From: Paucibacter sediminis
GTDB taxonomy: Bacteria > Pseudomonadota > Gammaproteobacteria > Burkholderiales > Burkholderiaceae_C
Assembly: GCF_030254645.1 (NCBI RefSeq)
Contig: NZ_CP116346.1
Coordinates: 1,964,001-2,028,000, forward strand
Length of the DNA stretch: 64,000 nucleotides
Reading direction: 5' to 3'
Numbering within the stretch: position 1 is the first letter of the stretch; each line of letters opens with the position of its first letter. Under the pieces are notes generated by a model. It had not been told where the DNA came from and made no database searches. It worked only from the letters and a program-made list of their open reading frames with translations. The position numbers and the translations under genes were made by a program. This document shows positions 1 through 9,235 of the stretch, one piece after another.

Positions 1-551
1 GAATGGCCCATGCCGCCGCGGCCCGCTCCCGTCCTTCCACCCATTTGCGAAGCCAGCACATCGCCGCCGCCCAGCCAGCGCTGCGCGCGCGCCAGCACCT
101 CGGCGGGCGCGTCGATCTCATGCTCCAGCATCGCCAGCTTCACCGCCGCCACCGTGCGGCCCGGAATGCCGGCCAGCCAGGCGGGCTCCACCTGCAGGGC
201 CGGCGCCAGGTGCGGGCGCTCGGCGTCCAGGCCGGCCTCGGCGGGCAGGGGCTGGACGATCGAGTAGCGCGTGAATTCGCTGTGGCGCTCCCACTTCACC
301 GTGAAGCCACCCTCCATGTGCAGGCGCAGGAAGTTGCCCTGCAGTGCCTCCAGGGCCAGGTCTTGCTGGCCCGGCAGCAGGCGCAGCTGCGCGAGCTCCT
401 GCTCGCGGCTCACGTCCTCGTTGAGCACCGCCACATAGACCACCAGGGCCGGCAGGCGGATATGGGCCTGCGGGCGCGCGTGCACCTCGTTGTGCAGCTG
501 ATGGCGCAGGGCGTCGTCGGTGGGCAGTACGGGCGCCAGGGTGGGTGTCAT
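1..551 (-). CDS. DUF3422 family protein, N-terminal part (runs off window)
   Basis: The reading frame starts at an ATG at 551 and stays open to the window edge, so only about 183 N-terminal residues are present. The N-terminus has the HNEVHARP signature near residue 20, which is the hallmark of DUF3422 proteins. These are conserved proteobacterial proteins of about 400 to 450 residues that usually end in two membrane segments, and their function is unknown. The membrane part lies outside the window. The next gene on the same strand ends 16 bp upstream of the start, so the two may be co-transcribed. One copy of the CAGGTCTTGC oligomer lies inside it (357-366). Confidence 0.85.
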   Translation of the reverse strand, partial: MTPTLAPVLPTDDALRHQLHNEVHARPQAHIRLPALVVYVAVLNEDVSREQELAQLRLLPGQQDLALEALQGNFLRLHMEGGFTVKWERHSEFTRYSIVQPLPAEAGLDAERPHLAPALQVEPAWLAGIPGRTVAAVKLAMLEHEIDAPAEVLARAQRWLGGGDVLASQMGGRTGAGRGGMGH

Positions 552-567
552 AGCGGGCAAGTATCGG

Positions 568-1197
568 TCAGGCCACCGGAAGCCCTTGCCAGGCCAGCAG
601 CAGGTTGTTGGCGGGCATGGCGATGCGCTGCTGCAAACGCAGGCCCGCGGCTGCGGCCTCGCCACGCACCGCGTCCAGGCTGCGCAGGCCCCAGGTCGCA
701 TCGCGTGCGCGGAGGTCGGCATCGAAGGCCAGGTTGCTGGCCGCGGTCGGCACGTCGGTCTCCAGATAGGGCCCGTAGGTCACCAACAGCCCCGCCGGCG
801 CGAGGTGGCGGGCCGCGCCCCGCATCAGGGCGGCGCAGCAGGGCCAGGGCGCGATGTGCAGCATATTGGCGCAGAAGATCAGCTCGTAGCGCTGCCCGTC
901 CAGGGGCCAGGGCTCGGCCAGCACGTCCAGCCGCAGCGGCGCCGGCAGCCGCGCGCGCACCTCGGCGGGCGCCAGCTCGGCCCAGGCGGCGATGGCCTCC
1001 AGGCGGCTCGGCTCCAGGTCCGTGGCCTGCCAGGTCCAGGCCGGCAAGCCGGCCATGAAGTGAGGGCCATGCTGGCCGGTGCCGGCGGCGATCTCCAGCG
1101 CCCGGCCCTGGGCGGGCAGCAGGCCCTGCAGGGCATCCAGGATCGGCTGCTTGTTGCGCTCGGCGGCGGGGGAATGCAGGGGCGGGGTGACGGGCAT
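568..1197 (-). CDS. DUF938 family class I SAM-dependent methyltransferase
   Basis: This 209-residue protein begins with a SPAAERNKQPIL stretch (residues 9-20) typical of DUF938 proteins. It is followed by the SAM-binding glycine motif LEIAAGTGQHG at residues 34-44. A later acidic residue and the FCANMLHIAPW segment fit the Rossmann methyltransferase fold. Family length is about 200 residues, so it looks complete. The substrate of DUF938 enzymes is not known. It lies just upstream of the DUF3422 gene on the same strand. The sequence supports the family well and says nothing about the target. Confidence 0.88.
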   Translation of the reverse strand: MPVTPPLHSPAAERNKQPILDALQGLLPAQGRALEIAAGTGQHGPHFMAGLPAWTWQATDLEPSRLEAIAAWAELAPAEVRARLPAPLRLDVLAEPWPLDGQRYELIFCANMLHIAPWPCCAALMRGAARHLAPAGLLVTYGPYLETDVPTAASNLAFDADLRARDATWGLRSLDAVRGEAAAAGLRLQQRIAMPANNLLLAWQGLPVA

Positions 1198-1442
1198 GCG
1201 GCCAGTCTAAGCGCTGGCTTCAGGGCTGATACCGATGAGGGCGATGGAGCGGCCCGCCTAAACTGCCCGCACAAGAAGTAAAGCGAGCATCCCGCGCGCC
1301 AGCCCTTCGAGGGCGCGGCGTTTGAACGGGGTCAGGGAGGGTCAGTGGTGCATGCATGTTTGCGTCTCGCGGCGCGCCGTGCGGGTGCGCCCGTGGCCGT
1401 TCATGGCCCCGGGATGTCCCCAGCCCAGCGCCCCTGTCAGCC

Positions 1443-4400
1443 ATGCCCATCCTGCGCCGCCTACCGTCCCTGCCCGCCCTTGTCCTGGCCCTGGGCCAAC
1501 TCACCGCCTGTGGGGGTGGGGGCGGCTCGGAAGCGCCGCCGGTGCCGCCCGCGCCGCCGCCGGCACCGGCGGTAGCGCCCAGCATCGGTACGCAGCCGCA
1601 GGATGCACGGGTCATCGATGGCGGCACGGCCAGCTTCACCGTTACGGCCAACGGTACGGCGCCGCTGAGCTACCAATGGCAGCGCAACGGCGGCAATATC
1701 GTCGGCGCCAACCAGGCCAGCTACACCACGCCGGCGCTGAGCCTGACCGACAGCGGCGCCAAGTACCAGGTGCAGGTGAGCGGCCCGGGCGGCAGTGCCA
1801 GCAGCAACATGGCTGCGCTGACGGTGACGCCGATCGCGCTGAGCATCAGCAGCCAGCCCAAGGCCACCAGCGTGGCCGATGGCGGCACGCTGAGCCTCGC
1901 GGTGGTGGCCAGTGGCAGCGGCCCGATCAGCTACCAATGGCTGCGCGACGGCAGCGTCATTGCCGGCGCCACCGAGGCCAGCTACACGACGCCGCAGCTG
2001 AACCTGAAGGACGACCAGGCGCGCTACCAGGTCATGCTCAGCAACCCGGCCGGCACGCTCGGCAGCGAGGTGTTGACACTGCAGGTCACGCCGGTGCCGG
2101 TGACCATCACCAGCGCGCCCGCCTCCACCAGCGTCAGCGACCTGGCAGCGGTGACGCTGCGGGTGACGGCGAGCGGGAGTGCGCCCTACAGCTACCAGTG
2201 GAAGCGCAACGGCCAGCCGATCGCCAACGCCAACGGCGCCAGCTACAGCCTGCAAGCCAGCTACGCGGCCAGCGGCGATCGTTACAGCGTGGTGGTGGGC
2301 AACCAGCTGGGCGCGGTGGAAAGCCAGGCCGCGGTGCTGACCGTCGATCCGCTGCTGGCCAGCATCGCGGCGCAGCCGCAGGCGGCCAGCATCAGCAACG
2401 GCTCACCCGCCAGCTTTGCTGTTACCGCGGCCGGTACCCCACCGCTGTCCTACCAATGGCAGCGCAGTATTGACGGCGGGCAGCGATGGCAGGACATGGC
2501 AGGCGCGAACGCCAGCAGCTATCGATTGGCCGGCACCACCTTGGCGGACGCGGATGCGCGCTATCGCGTGCAGGTCAGCAACTTGGCGGGCAGCGTGCTC
2601 AGCGAGGCGGCCGAGTTGAAGATCCGGCCCAATGTGCGCCTGATTGCTGGCGCAGTCGGCGGACAGGGCAATGCCGATGGCAAGGGCGCAGAGGCGCGAC
2701 CGGGCTCACCCTGGGGAATTGCCGCCGACCGCAAAGGCTACATCTACGTGGCCGATACCAACAACAATGTGATCCGTCGGATCAGCCCGGACGGACAAAC
2801 CTCGGTCTACGCCGGCAAGTTGAGGGCAACTGGGCTGGTGGAGGGCGGCTTGAGCGAGGCGCGCTTCTGGAACATCCGAGAGATGAACTCCGACGTCTCG
2901 GACAATCTCTATGTATCGGACGGCTGCAGCATTCGCAAGATCTCCTCAGCGGGGCAGGTCAGTACCTTGGCGGGCAATGCCTACCAATGCAATCCCAAGG
3001 ACGGACTGGGGGCGGACGCGGGCTTTTCTTACATCCTGGGGATGGTTGCCGATGCCGCGGGCAATCTCTTCGTGAGCGATGGCAATATCGCCCAGGCCGT
3101 GCGCAAGGTGACGCCCGATGGCCGAGTCACGACGCTGGCTGGCAGCTTGGGCCAGACCGGCAAGGCCGATGGCTTGGGCGCTGCGGCGCGCTTCTCCAGC
3201 ATTCGAGGGTTGACCATCGATGCATCTGGCAATCTGATGGTGATTGACGGGCCGACGATCCGCCAAGTGACGCCGGTCGGCATGGTGAGCCTGTACGCGG
3301 GTCAGCCCGATTTGGGCGGGACGACCGAAGGCGACCGCCTGGGCAGTGCGCGCTTCAACTATCCGAGCGGGCTGGCCTACGACAAGAACGGCAATCTGCT
3401 GGTGCTTGAATTCAACCGCCTGGCGCGCATCAATCGCAGTGGTTCGGTGGTGACGGCCGCAGGGGTGCAATCCTACGAGTTGAATCCCTTCAATCTGAGC
3501 AGCGATGGCATTGGAACCGACGCACGCATCTGTCTGGCCCTGTCCATTGTGGGCTTGCCGAACGGCGAGATGGCTTTCACCGAGTTGGGCTATGGCACGG
3601 TGCGACTGTTCTCGCCGGGAGGTAGTGTCAGCACCCTGGCGGGTCGCGCGCCTCAATACGGCAATGCGGATGGGCCGGGTGCCAAGGCCCGCTTCAACTT
3701 CTACCAGACGGCCCTGTTGAGCGATGCGAGCGGCGCGATGCTGCTGGCGGACAGCAGCAACGGGCGCATCCGTCGCATCGGCAGCGACGGCGTGGTCAGT
3801 ACCTATAGCGGCGATGGCTACGGCTACCGTGATGGCGATGCGGCCAGCGCGCGTTACAGCTCGCCCGGCGCGGTGGCGCGAGATCTGGCCGGCAATATCT
3901 ACGTGGCCGATACCAGCAACCAGCTGATCCGCAAGATCAGTCCCTCGGGTATGGTCAGCACCTTGGCCGGCGCCCAAGGCCAGATGGGAAGTGCGGACGG
4001 GCTGGGTAGCGCCGCGCGCTTCTATCAACCGGGTGGCGTTGCCGTGGATGCCAATGGCACGGTGTATGTGGCCGACACCTTCAACCAGACGATTCGCAAG
4101 ATCACCCCGGATGGCCGGGTCAGCACCCTGGCCGGCAAAGCCAGCAACCAGGGTAGCGCCGCAGATGGCCAAGGTGAGCAGGCGCGCTTCAGCTATCCGC
4201 TCGGCTTGGCCCTGGACGCCAAGGGCAATCTCTATGTGGCCGACCAGTACAACCATGCGATTCGGATGGTCACGCCGGATGGCAAGGTCAGCACCTTCGC
4301 GGGCGCCTTGAACTCGCCCGCCTACGCCGACGATCAGATCCCCTATGCGCGCTTCAACACGCCCGTGGCGCTGGCCTTTGATGGGCTTGGCAACCTTTAT

Positions 4401-4592
4401 GTGGCCGACCAGGGCAACCACCTGATACGGCGCATCAATACGGCCGGCATCGTGAGCACGGTGGTTGGCCTGCCCGGTGTGGCGGCGCTGCGTCCTGGCG
4501 TTGGCGGGGCCATCAACGCGCCCAGTGCCGTGACGGTATTGCCCAATGGCCGCCTGGTGTTCACCTCTGAACAAGCGGTGGTGAGCGACTGA
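1443..4592 (+). CDS. Lipoprotein with four Ig-like domains and an NHL-repeat propeller region
   Basis: I place the start at 1443 because it gives a clean lipoprotein signal: a short Arg-rich N-terminus, a hydrophobic run and the lipobox LTAC with the lipidated Cys at residue 23. A Gly/Pro-rich tether follows. Residues of about 45 to 396 hold four tandem Ig-like domains, each with a SYQW core and a later YxVxVSN strand. Residues of about 400 to 1046 hold roughly ten NHL-type repeats of the form YVADTxNxxIRKIxPDG, enough for one or two beta-propellers. The 1049-residue product should sit on the outer or inner membrane, facing the periplasm or cell surface. NHL propellers usually bind proteins or polymers, and no catalytic motif is visible. 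No Shine-Dalgarno sequence is evident. Confidence 0.8.
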   Translation: MPILRRLPSLPALVLALGQLTACGGGGGSEAPPVPPAPPPAPAVAPSIGTQPQDARVIDGGTASFTVTANGTAPLSYQWQRNGGNIVGANQASYTTPALSLTDSGAKYQVQVSGPGGSASSNMAALTVTPIALSISSQPKATSVADGGTLSLAVVASGSGPISYQWLRDGSVIAGATEASYTTPQLNLKDDQARYQVMLSNPAGTLGSEVLTLQVTPVPVTITSAPASTSVSDLAAVTLRVTASGSAPYSYQWKRNGQPIANANGASYSLQASYAASGDRYSVVVGNQLGAVESQAAVLTVDPLLASIAAQPQAASISNGSPASFAVTAAGTPPLSYQWQRSIDGGQRWQDMAGANASSYRLAGTTLADADARYRVQVSNLAGSVLSEAAELKIRPNVRLIAGAVGGQGNADGKGAEARPGSPWGIAADRKGYIYVADTNNNVIRRISPDGQTSVYAGKLRATGLVEGGLSEARFWNIREMNSDVSDNLYVSDGCSIRKISSAGQVSTLAGNAYQCNPKDGLGADAGFSYILGMVADAAGNLFVSDGNIAQAVRKVTPDGRVTTLAGSLGQTGKADGLGAAARFSSIRGLTIDASGNLMVIDGPTIRQVTPVGMVSLYAGQPDLGGTTEGDRLGSARFNYPSGLAYDKNGNLLVLEFNRLARINRSGSVVTAAGVQSYELNPFNLSSDGIGTDARICLALSIVGLPNGEMAFTELGYGTVRLFSPGGSVSTLAGRAPQYGNADGPGAKARFNFYQTALLSDASGAMLLADSSNGRIRRIGSDGVVSTYSGDGYGYRDGDAASARYSSPGAVARDLAGNIYVADTSNQLIRKISPSGMVSTLAGAQGQMGSADGLGSAARFYQPGGVAVDANGTVYVADTFNQTIRKITPDGRVSTLAGKASNQGSAADGQGEQARFSYPLGLALDAKGNLYVADQYNHAIRMVTPDGKVSTFAGALNSPAYADDQIPYARFNTPVALAFDGLGNLYVADQGNHLIRRINTAGIVSTVVGLPGVAALRPGVGGAINAPSAVTVLPNGRLVFTSEQAVVSD

Positions 4593-4660
4593 CGCACGCG
4601 GCCCGGCGCGGGGCTCAAGTAGGCGCAGTTGGGGCCGATAAGCACGTATGCCGCAACTTC

Positions 4661-5065
4661 ATGGGCGCTGCCATGTCAGACCCGGTCGATGGCCCGTTGG
4701 AGGCACAGCCCGCTGAACCAGCGGCCGCGCTGGATGCGTTGAGCTGGCTGGATCCGGCCACGCGCGTGCCGCCGGCGCTGGCCCTGCAGCACATCAAGAC
4801 CCTGTGCGGCCTCTACCCCGATTTGTTCTCCGCCATGTTCGTCGTCTCGGCGACGCATATGGCGGTGTCGCGCGAGATGCTGGCGATGGCGCTGAAGCAG
4901 TTCCGGCCCGATGCCGCGGCGCTCAGCCAGGAGGATGTGCAGAGCCTGCTGGTCAGCATCGTGAATGGCGCCAACCAGGCCTTCGAGGCGGTGCTGCGCA
5001 CGCGCAAGAACCAGGAGCGCAAGGGCGGCGGCGCGGCGCTGCCCTGGGGGCGGGACACGGATTAG
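4661..5065 (+). CDS. Hypothetical protein, 134 residues
   Basis: I do not recognise this family. The product is soluble, Ala-rich at the N-terminus and mostly helical in appearance, with a central YPDLFSAMFVVSATHMAVSR segment and a basic tail. An in-frame ATG at 4673 is an alternative start. It follows the Ig/NHL lipoprotein by 68 bp on the same strand, and its last bases overlap the convergent epimerase gene by 4 bp. The reading frame has normal codon use for this genome, so I consider it real, but its function is unknown. Confidence 0.6.
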   Translation: MGAAMSDPVDGPLEAQPAEPAAALDALSWLDPATRVPPALALQHIKTLCGLYPDLFSAMFVVSATHMAVSREMLAMALKQFRPDAAALSQEDVQSLLVSIVNGANQAFEAVLRTRKNQERKGGGAALPWGRDTD

Positions 5066-6066
5066 TCCAGGCCCAGCAGCGCCCGTTCGCGCTCGCGCGC
5101 CAGACCCTGCGGCGCCTGCGCCGGTTCACCGCGCAGCCAGGCGGCGGTGTCGTGCAGCGTCTCGGCCAGCGGCCGGAAATGCAGGCCGGCGGCCAGGGCG
5201 GCGGTGTCGCGGATTTCCATCATCGCGTTGTCGGCCTCGGGCAGCCAATAGGGCAGGTCGGCAAAGGGCTGCACGCCGGCGGCCAGCAGCTCGGCGTCGC
5301 TGCGCCAGTGCAGCTGCGCTCTGGCGCCGCAGGCGATGTTGGCGGCCTGCAGCAGCTGGCCCATGCTGAGGCCGTCGGCGCCGGCGGTGTTGAACACCCC
5401 GGGGCGGCGCTGGGCGGCCTGCCGCAGCGCGAAGTCGGCGATGTCGCGCGCGTCGATCATGCGCACGGCGCGCTCGGGCCGGCCCGGTGCCAGCACCGCG
5501 CCGCCCTCGGCCAGGCGCGTGAGCCAGTAGCGCAGGCGCGGGCTGAAGTCGTAGGGGCCGACGATGAAGCCGGGGCGCAGCACCAGGGTGCGGCCGGGCA
5601 GCAGGGCCTGCACGGTCTGCTCGCACAAGGCCTTGAGGCCACCGTAGGCCGCGCCGTAGCCGCCGCCGTTTTGCGAGCCGCCAGTAGTGGCCAAGGCCTC
5701 CGCGCCTTCCAGCTGCGCGGCGCTGAGCGCGGCCAGCGGCGAGCTCTCCACCGTCCGGCCATCGATGTGCGGATAGACCGAGATGCTGCTGATCAGGCAG
5801 TAATGCTCCACCGCATCGCGCAGCGTCTCGGCGGCGCGACGCGCGGCGCTGGGCAGGTAGCAGCCGGCGTCGAACACGGCATCCCAGCGGCGGCCGTGCA
5901 AGGCGCTCAGGTCCTGCAGGCGGTCGCCATGCAGCTGCTCGACCTCGGGGAAGAGGCCGGCGCGGCTGCCGCGGTTGAAGAGCGTGAGCTCGTGGCCGGC
6001 CGCCAGCGCGGCGTCAACGAAGTGGCGGCCCAGGAATTGGGTGCCGCCAAGGATCAGGAGTTTCAT
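5062..6066 (-). CDS. NAD-dependent epimerase/dehydratase (extended SDR)
   Basis: The start at 6066 gives MKLLILGGTQFLG, with the Rossmann glycine motif GGTQFLG at residues 7-13. A DAGCYLPS segment and the YGGLKALCE motif (the Tyr-x3-Lys catalytic pair) confirm an extended short-chain dehydrogenase. The product has 334 residues, normal for this group. Similar proteins are annotated as NAD-dependent epimerases or reductases acting on sugars, but the substrate cannot be read from the sequence. Longer upstream reading frame exists, but the start at 6066 fits the fold exactly. Confidence 0.86.
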   Translation of the reverse strand: MKLLILGGTQFLGRHFVDAALAAGHELTLFNRGSRAGLFPEVEQLHGDRLQDLSALHGRRWDAVFDAGCYLPSAARRAAETLRDAVEHYCLISSISVYPHIDGRTVESSPLAALSAAQLEGAEALATTGGSQNGGGYGAAYGGLKALCEQTVQALLPGRTLVLRPGFIVGPYDFSPRLRYWLTRLAEGGAVLAPGRPERAVRMIDARDIADFALRQAAQRRPGVFNTAGADGLSMGQLLQAANIACGARAQLHWRSDAELLAAGVQPFADLPYWLPEADNAMMEIRDTAALAAGLHFRPLAETLHDTAAWLRGEPAQAPQGLARERERALLGLD

Positions 6067-6136
6067 GGGCAAGGGCGGAAGTGGTAGCGACGGCGCATTG
6101 TCCGGCGCGGCCTTGCCTGCCCAGGCGCCCGGCAGC

Positions 6137-6496
6137 TCAATCCGGATCGTTGTTGATGCCAGGGTCGTAGATTTCTTCCTTTCCCGAGACTGGATCGGTG
6201 ACGTAAACCGTGTACTTGAAGTAGGCCTTCTTGGTGTTGTTGTCCAGCACCGATGCCTGGCTGTCGCTGTTGCGGATGACGGGGCCGAATTCGGTGCTGG
6301 CGCCGTCGCCGCTGATGACGATGGGCTTGGTGGTCGACAGCACCCAGGGCGCCGGTGCAAGCAGATTGAACAGCAAGGTCACCCCCTTGTGCTTGACGGT
6401 GAGCGGATCCGGATTGGCGCTCCACGGCTGCGGGCTGCCGGGCGAATAGTTCACCGTGATCGACTGGGTCTTCTTGGCTTCGCTGTCGGCTGTCAT
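6137..6496 (-). CDS. Hypothetical protein downstream of the sigma/kinase pair
   Basis: This product of about 119 residues has no signal peptide or membrane segment. It looks beta-rich (SITVNYSP, LTVKHKGVTLLFNL, AYFKYTVYVTDP) and ends in an acidic, Asn-rich tail. I do not recognise the family. The start at 6496 was preferred because a GCGAG sequence precedes it at usable spacing; the ATG at 6502 is the alternative. The gene starts about 20 bp after the Ser/Thr kinase gene on the same strand, so it is probably the third gene of the sigma factor-kinase unit and could be a target or regulator of it. That role is inference from position. Confidence 0.6.
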   Translation of the reverse strand: MTADSEAKKTQSITVNYSPGSPQPWSANPDPLTVKHKGVTLLFNLLAPAPWVLSTTKPIVISGDGASTEFGPVIRNSDSQASVLDNNTKKAYFKYTVYVTDPVSGKEEIYDPGINNDPD

Positions 6497-6517
6497 GGAC
6501 ATCTCGCTGGTTGGGGG

Positions 6518-9235
6518 CTAAGGGGGTGCCGCCGCCAGCTGCAGGCGCTCTCTCAGCCATAGACTCATGGGATGCAGGTAGCTGGCGGATAAGGCGTTTT
6601 CGGCGAACGGGCGCGCTTCTTGAGGGCGGCCCAGCCGCAGCAGCGCATGTGCCGTTAGGCAATTGACGCGGGGCTCGGCGTTGCCGTCAGGATCGACCAT
6701 TTGCCGGCTGATCTTGTAGGCACGCTCCCAATGCAGCGCGGCGTCGCCAGGCGCCGCGCCTCGCGCGAAGGCATCGCCCAGGGCCAGTTCGGCGCTCGCA
6801 AACGCCCATAGCTGCTTGCTGTCGGCCGCCAGGGGGCTGCGCTCTTGCAGGAATTGACTCAATGCATTGCGCTGGGCGGCAAGCTCGGCGTCGTTGCTGA
6901 GCTGCACTCTGAGCGTTAGCCAGCGTGCTGCCAGGGTGGTGCGGCGGGCGGGCATTGGGCCGGATGCCTGGCGCAGCTGCAGAACGCTGGCGGAAAGTTC
7001 CTGCGCAAGCGCGCGGGCCGGCCCGCCATGGCCGGTGGCGAGCCAGACTTCGGCCAACTGCAGGCCGGCCAAGGCCAGGTTTTCCGAGGCCTCGACATTG
7101 CTCGAGTCCAGCGCCGCCAGGCTCCGATAACCATCCCAGGCCTGCTTGGCAGCGTCCACCGCTTCATCGGGGCGTCCCACGCTGAGATAGAGCCGGCTCA
7201 TCGCGACCTGTGTGGCATGCAGCAGTTGCTGCGACTCGCGGTGGCGATCCAGCTCGGGCAGGCCGCGAATGGCAGCCAGTTTTTCTTGGTTCGTCTGCAA
7301 GGCGTTGGTGAACTGGCCCAGCACCTCCTGGGCTTCCGCGAGCCAGCCCAGGGTCCGGATCAGGTCGTTCGCGACGGATGCGTCCTGGCGCATGAGTGCG
7401 ACCCAGTCCGCCTTGGCCTCCAGCAGCGCGTCCAAACCCTGCCGCGGCTGGCCGCCCCGCACCAGCAGTACGCCGATATTCCAGCGCGCAAATGCCTGTT
7501 CCTGCCGCCACTTGGGATTGGCGGGGTCAATGCCGTGCAGACGGTTGGCCAGGTTCAGGTAGGCATCGAACTGGGTGCGCGCGGCGTCCATGTGGCGGCG
7601 CTGCCAGGCGATGTCGCCCAGCCAGTAAAGGCTTTGCGCGTGGTCGAAGATGCGCTGCGGATTGTCTGGGTCGCGGCCCAGCAGCTCGCCGGTGCTATCG
7701 GCGGCCTGCGCGAACAGCTGCGCCGCGGGCTCGAACTTGCGCTGCTTCAGTGCCACTTCACCCATCAGATGGAGAGCCCTTGACCTGCGCCCCAGCGAGT
7801 CGGCGTCCGTGCGACCCAGGTCCTGCTGCGCGTAATAGTCCAGCGCCTTTTCGCCCACCGCGTCGAGCACGTCCAGCCGCCCCACCGGCTCGAGCTTCTT
7901 GCGCAGATCGCCGAGCATGAACTCGATCAGGCTCTCGGCCTGCACGCGCTGCTGATGCGCTTCGCGGGCCTTCCATAGCGCCACGCCGGCGCCGGTCGCA
8001 ACCGCCAGGCCGGCCAAAGTGCCCGCGGCCACGCCGATGCGGTGCCGCCGCACGAACTTGGCGATCCGGTAGCCCGCGCTGTCCGGCCGCGCCTGGATGG
8101 GCTCGTGCGCCAGCCAATGTTTCAAATCCGCGGCCATGGCCTCGGCGTTGGCATAGCGCTCGGCCGGGGCCTTCTTGAGCGCGCGCGCGACGATGGTGTC
8201 GAGGTCGCCGCGCAGCTCGCGCGCGCGCCTGGCGTCCAGCGTGCTACGCGCCTGCTCGGACAGGCGCCGCGGCTCCACTTCCAGCACCGCCTTCATGCGT
8301 GCCAGCGGGCTGTCGTCATTGGCAATCGCGCCCGCGGTGGGGTGCTGGCCGCTCAGCAGCAGGTAGAGCAGCACGCCCAGCGCATAGACATCGGTGGCGG
8401 TGGTGACATCGCCGCCCTGCACCTGCTCGGGCGCGGCGTACTGCGGCGTGAAGGCGCGCCCGGCCTGCTGGGTCAGCTCGGTGGCCGCGGCGGGCTGGGT
8501 GGCGTCGCCCAGCAGCTTGGCGATGCCGAAGTCCAGCAGCTTCACCTCGCCGGCCTGGTTCACCAGGATGTTGGAAGGCTTCAGGTCGCGGTGCAGGATC
8601 AGGCGGTTGTGCGCGTGCGCGACGGCGGCCAGCACGTCCAGGAACAGCGTCACGCGCGCCCGCACATCGAGGGCCTGCTGCTCGCAGAAGCGGTCGATGG
8701 GCTGGCCGTCGATGTATTCCAGCACCAGATAGGGCGGGCCGGCGTCCTGCGCCACACCGGCGTCGAGCAGGCGGGCGATATGCGGATGGGCCAGGCGGCC
8801 GAGGATCTGGCCCTCGCGCGCGAAGCGGCCGCTGTCGCCGCGGCCCAGCAGGCCGGAGGTGAGGAATTTCACCGCCACCTGGCCCTCGTAGCGGCCATCG
8901 GTGCGGCGCGCCAGCCAGACCGTGCCCATGCCGCCCTGGCCGATCTCGCGCTCCAGGGCATAGGGGCCCAGTTGCTGGCCGGGCTTGAGGGTGGGCAGCT
9001 GGGCCAGCTGCGCGAGCACCGGGCTGTCCAGCACGGGGGCGCGGGCCATCGCGGCGTCGCGCGCCAGCAGCTCTTCCAGGTCCTCGGCCAGGGCCAGGTC
9101 TTGCGCGCGCAGCTGGGCCAGGCGGGCGGCGCGCGCGGCCGGCTCCTCCAGGTCCAGCAGCTCGTCCAGCAGCGGGCTCAGCTCGGGCCAGCGGGACTTG
9201 TCGATTTCGCGCCGGGGCGCAGGCGTCGCGCTCAT
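6518..9235 (-). CDS. Transmembrane Ser/Thr protein kinase with C-terminal TPR-like region
   Basis: The 905-residue product carries a complete Hanks-type kinase domain. It has the glycine loop GQGGMG at residues 98-103, the ATP-binding Lys123 (AVK), HRDLKPSN at 215-222, DFG at 235-237 and APE at 268-270. A single membrane helix lies at about 400-421. The remaining 480 residues are helical and repeat-like (TPR type) and should face the periplasm. The start ATG overlaps the stop codon of the ECF sigma factor gene by 4 bp, which implies translational coupling. Kinase-linked ECF sigma factors of this kind (EcfP/PknT in Vibrio) are switched on by phosphorylation. That this kinase acts on its neighbour is inference. 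Confidence 0.92.
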   Translation of the reverse strand: MSATPAPRREIDKSRWPELSPLLDELLDLEEPAARAARLAQLRAQDLALAEDLEELLARDAAMARAPVLDSPVLAQLAQLPTLKPGQQLGPYALEREIGQGGMGTVWLARRTDGRYEGQVAVKFLTSGLLGRGDSGRFAREGQILGRLAHPHIARLLDAGVAQDAGPPYLVLEYIDGQPIDRFCEQQALDVRARVTLFLDVLAAVAHAHNRLILHRDLKPSNILVNQAGEVKLLDFGIAKLLGDATQPAAATELTQQAGRAFTPQYAAPEQVQGGDVTTATDVYALGVLLYLLLSGQHPTAGAIANDDSPLARMKAVLEVEPRRLSEQARSTLDARRARELRGDLDTIVARALKKAPAERYANAEAMAADLKHWLAHEPIQARPDSAGYRIAKFVRRHRIGVAAGTLAGLAVATGAGVALWKAREAHQQRVQAESLIEFMLGDLRKKLEPVGRLDVLDAVGEKALDYYAQQDLGRTDADSLGRRSRALHLMGEVALKQRKFEPAAQLFAQAADSTGELLGRDPDNPQRIFDHAQSLYWLGDIAWQRRHMDAARTQFDAYLNLANRLHGIDPANPKWRQEQAFARWNIGVLLVRGGQPRQGLDALLEAKADWVALMRQDASVANDLIRTLGWLAEAQEVLGQFTNALQTNQEKLAAIRGLPELDRHRESQQLLHATQVAMSRLYLSVGRPDEAVDAAKQAWDGYRSLAALDSSNVEASENLALAGLQLAEVWLATGHGGPARALAQELSASVLQLRQASGPMPARRTTLAARWLTLRVQLSNDAELAAQRNALSQFLQERSPLAADSKQLWAFASAELALGDAFARGAAPGDAALHWERAYKISRQMVDPDGNAEPRVNCLTAHALLRLGRPQEARPFAENALSASYLHPMSLWLRERLQLAAAPP

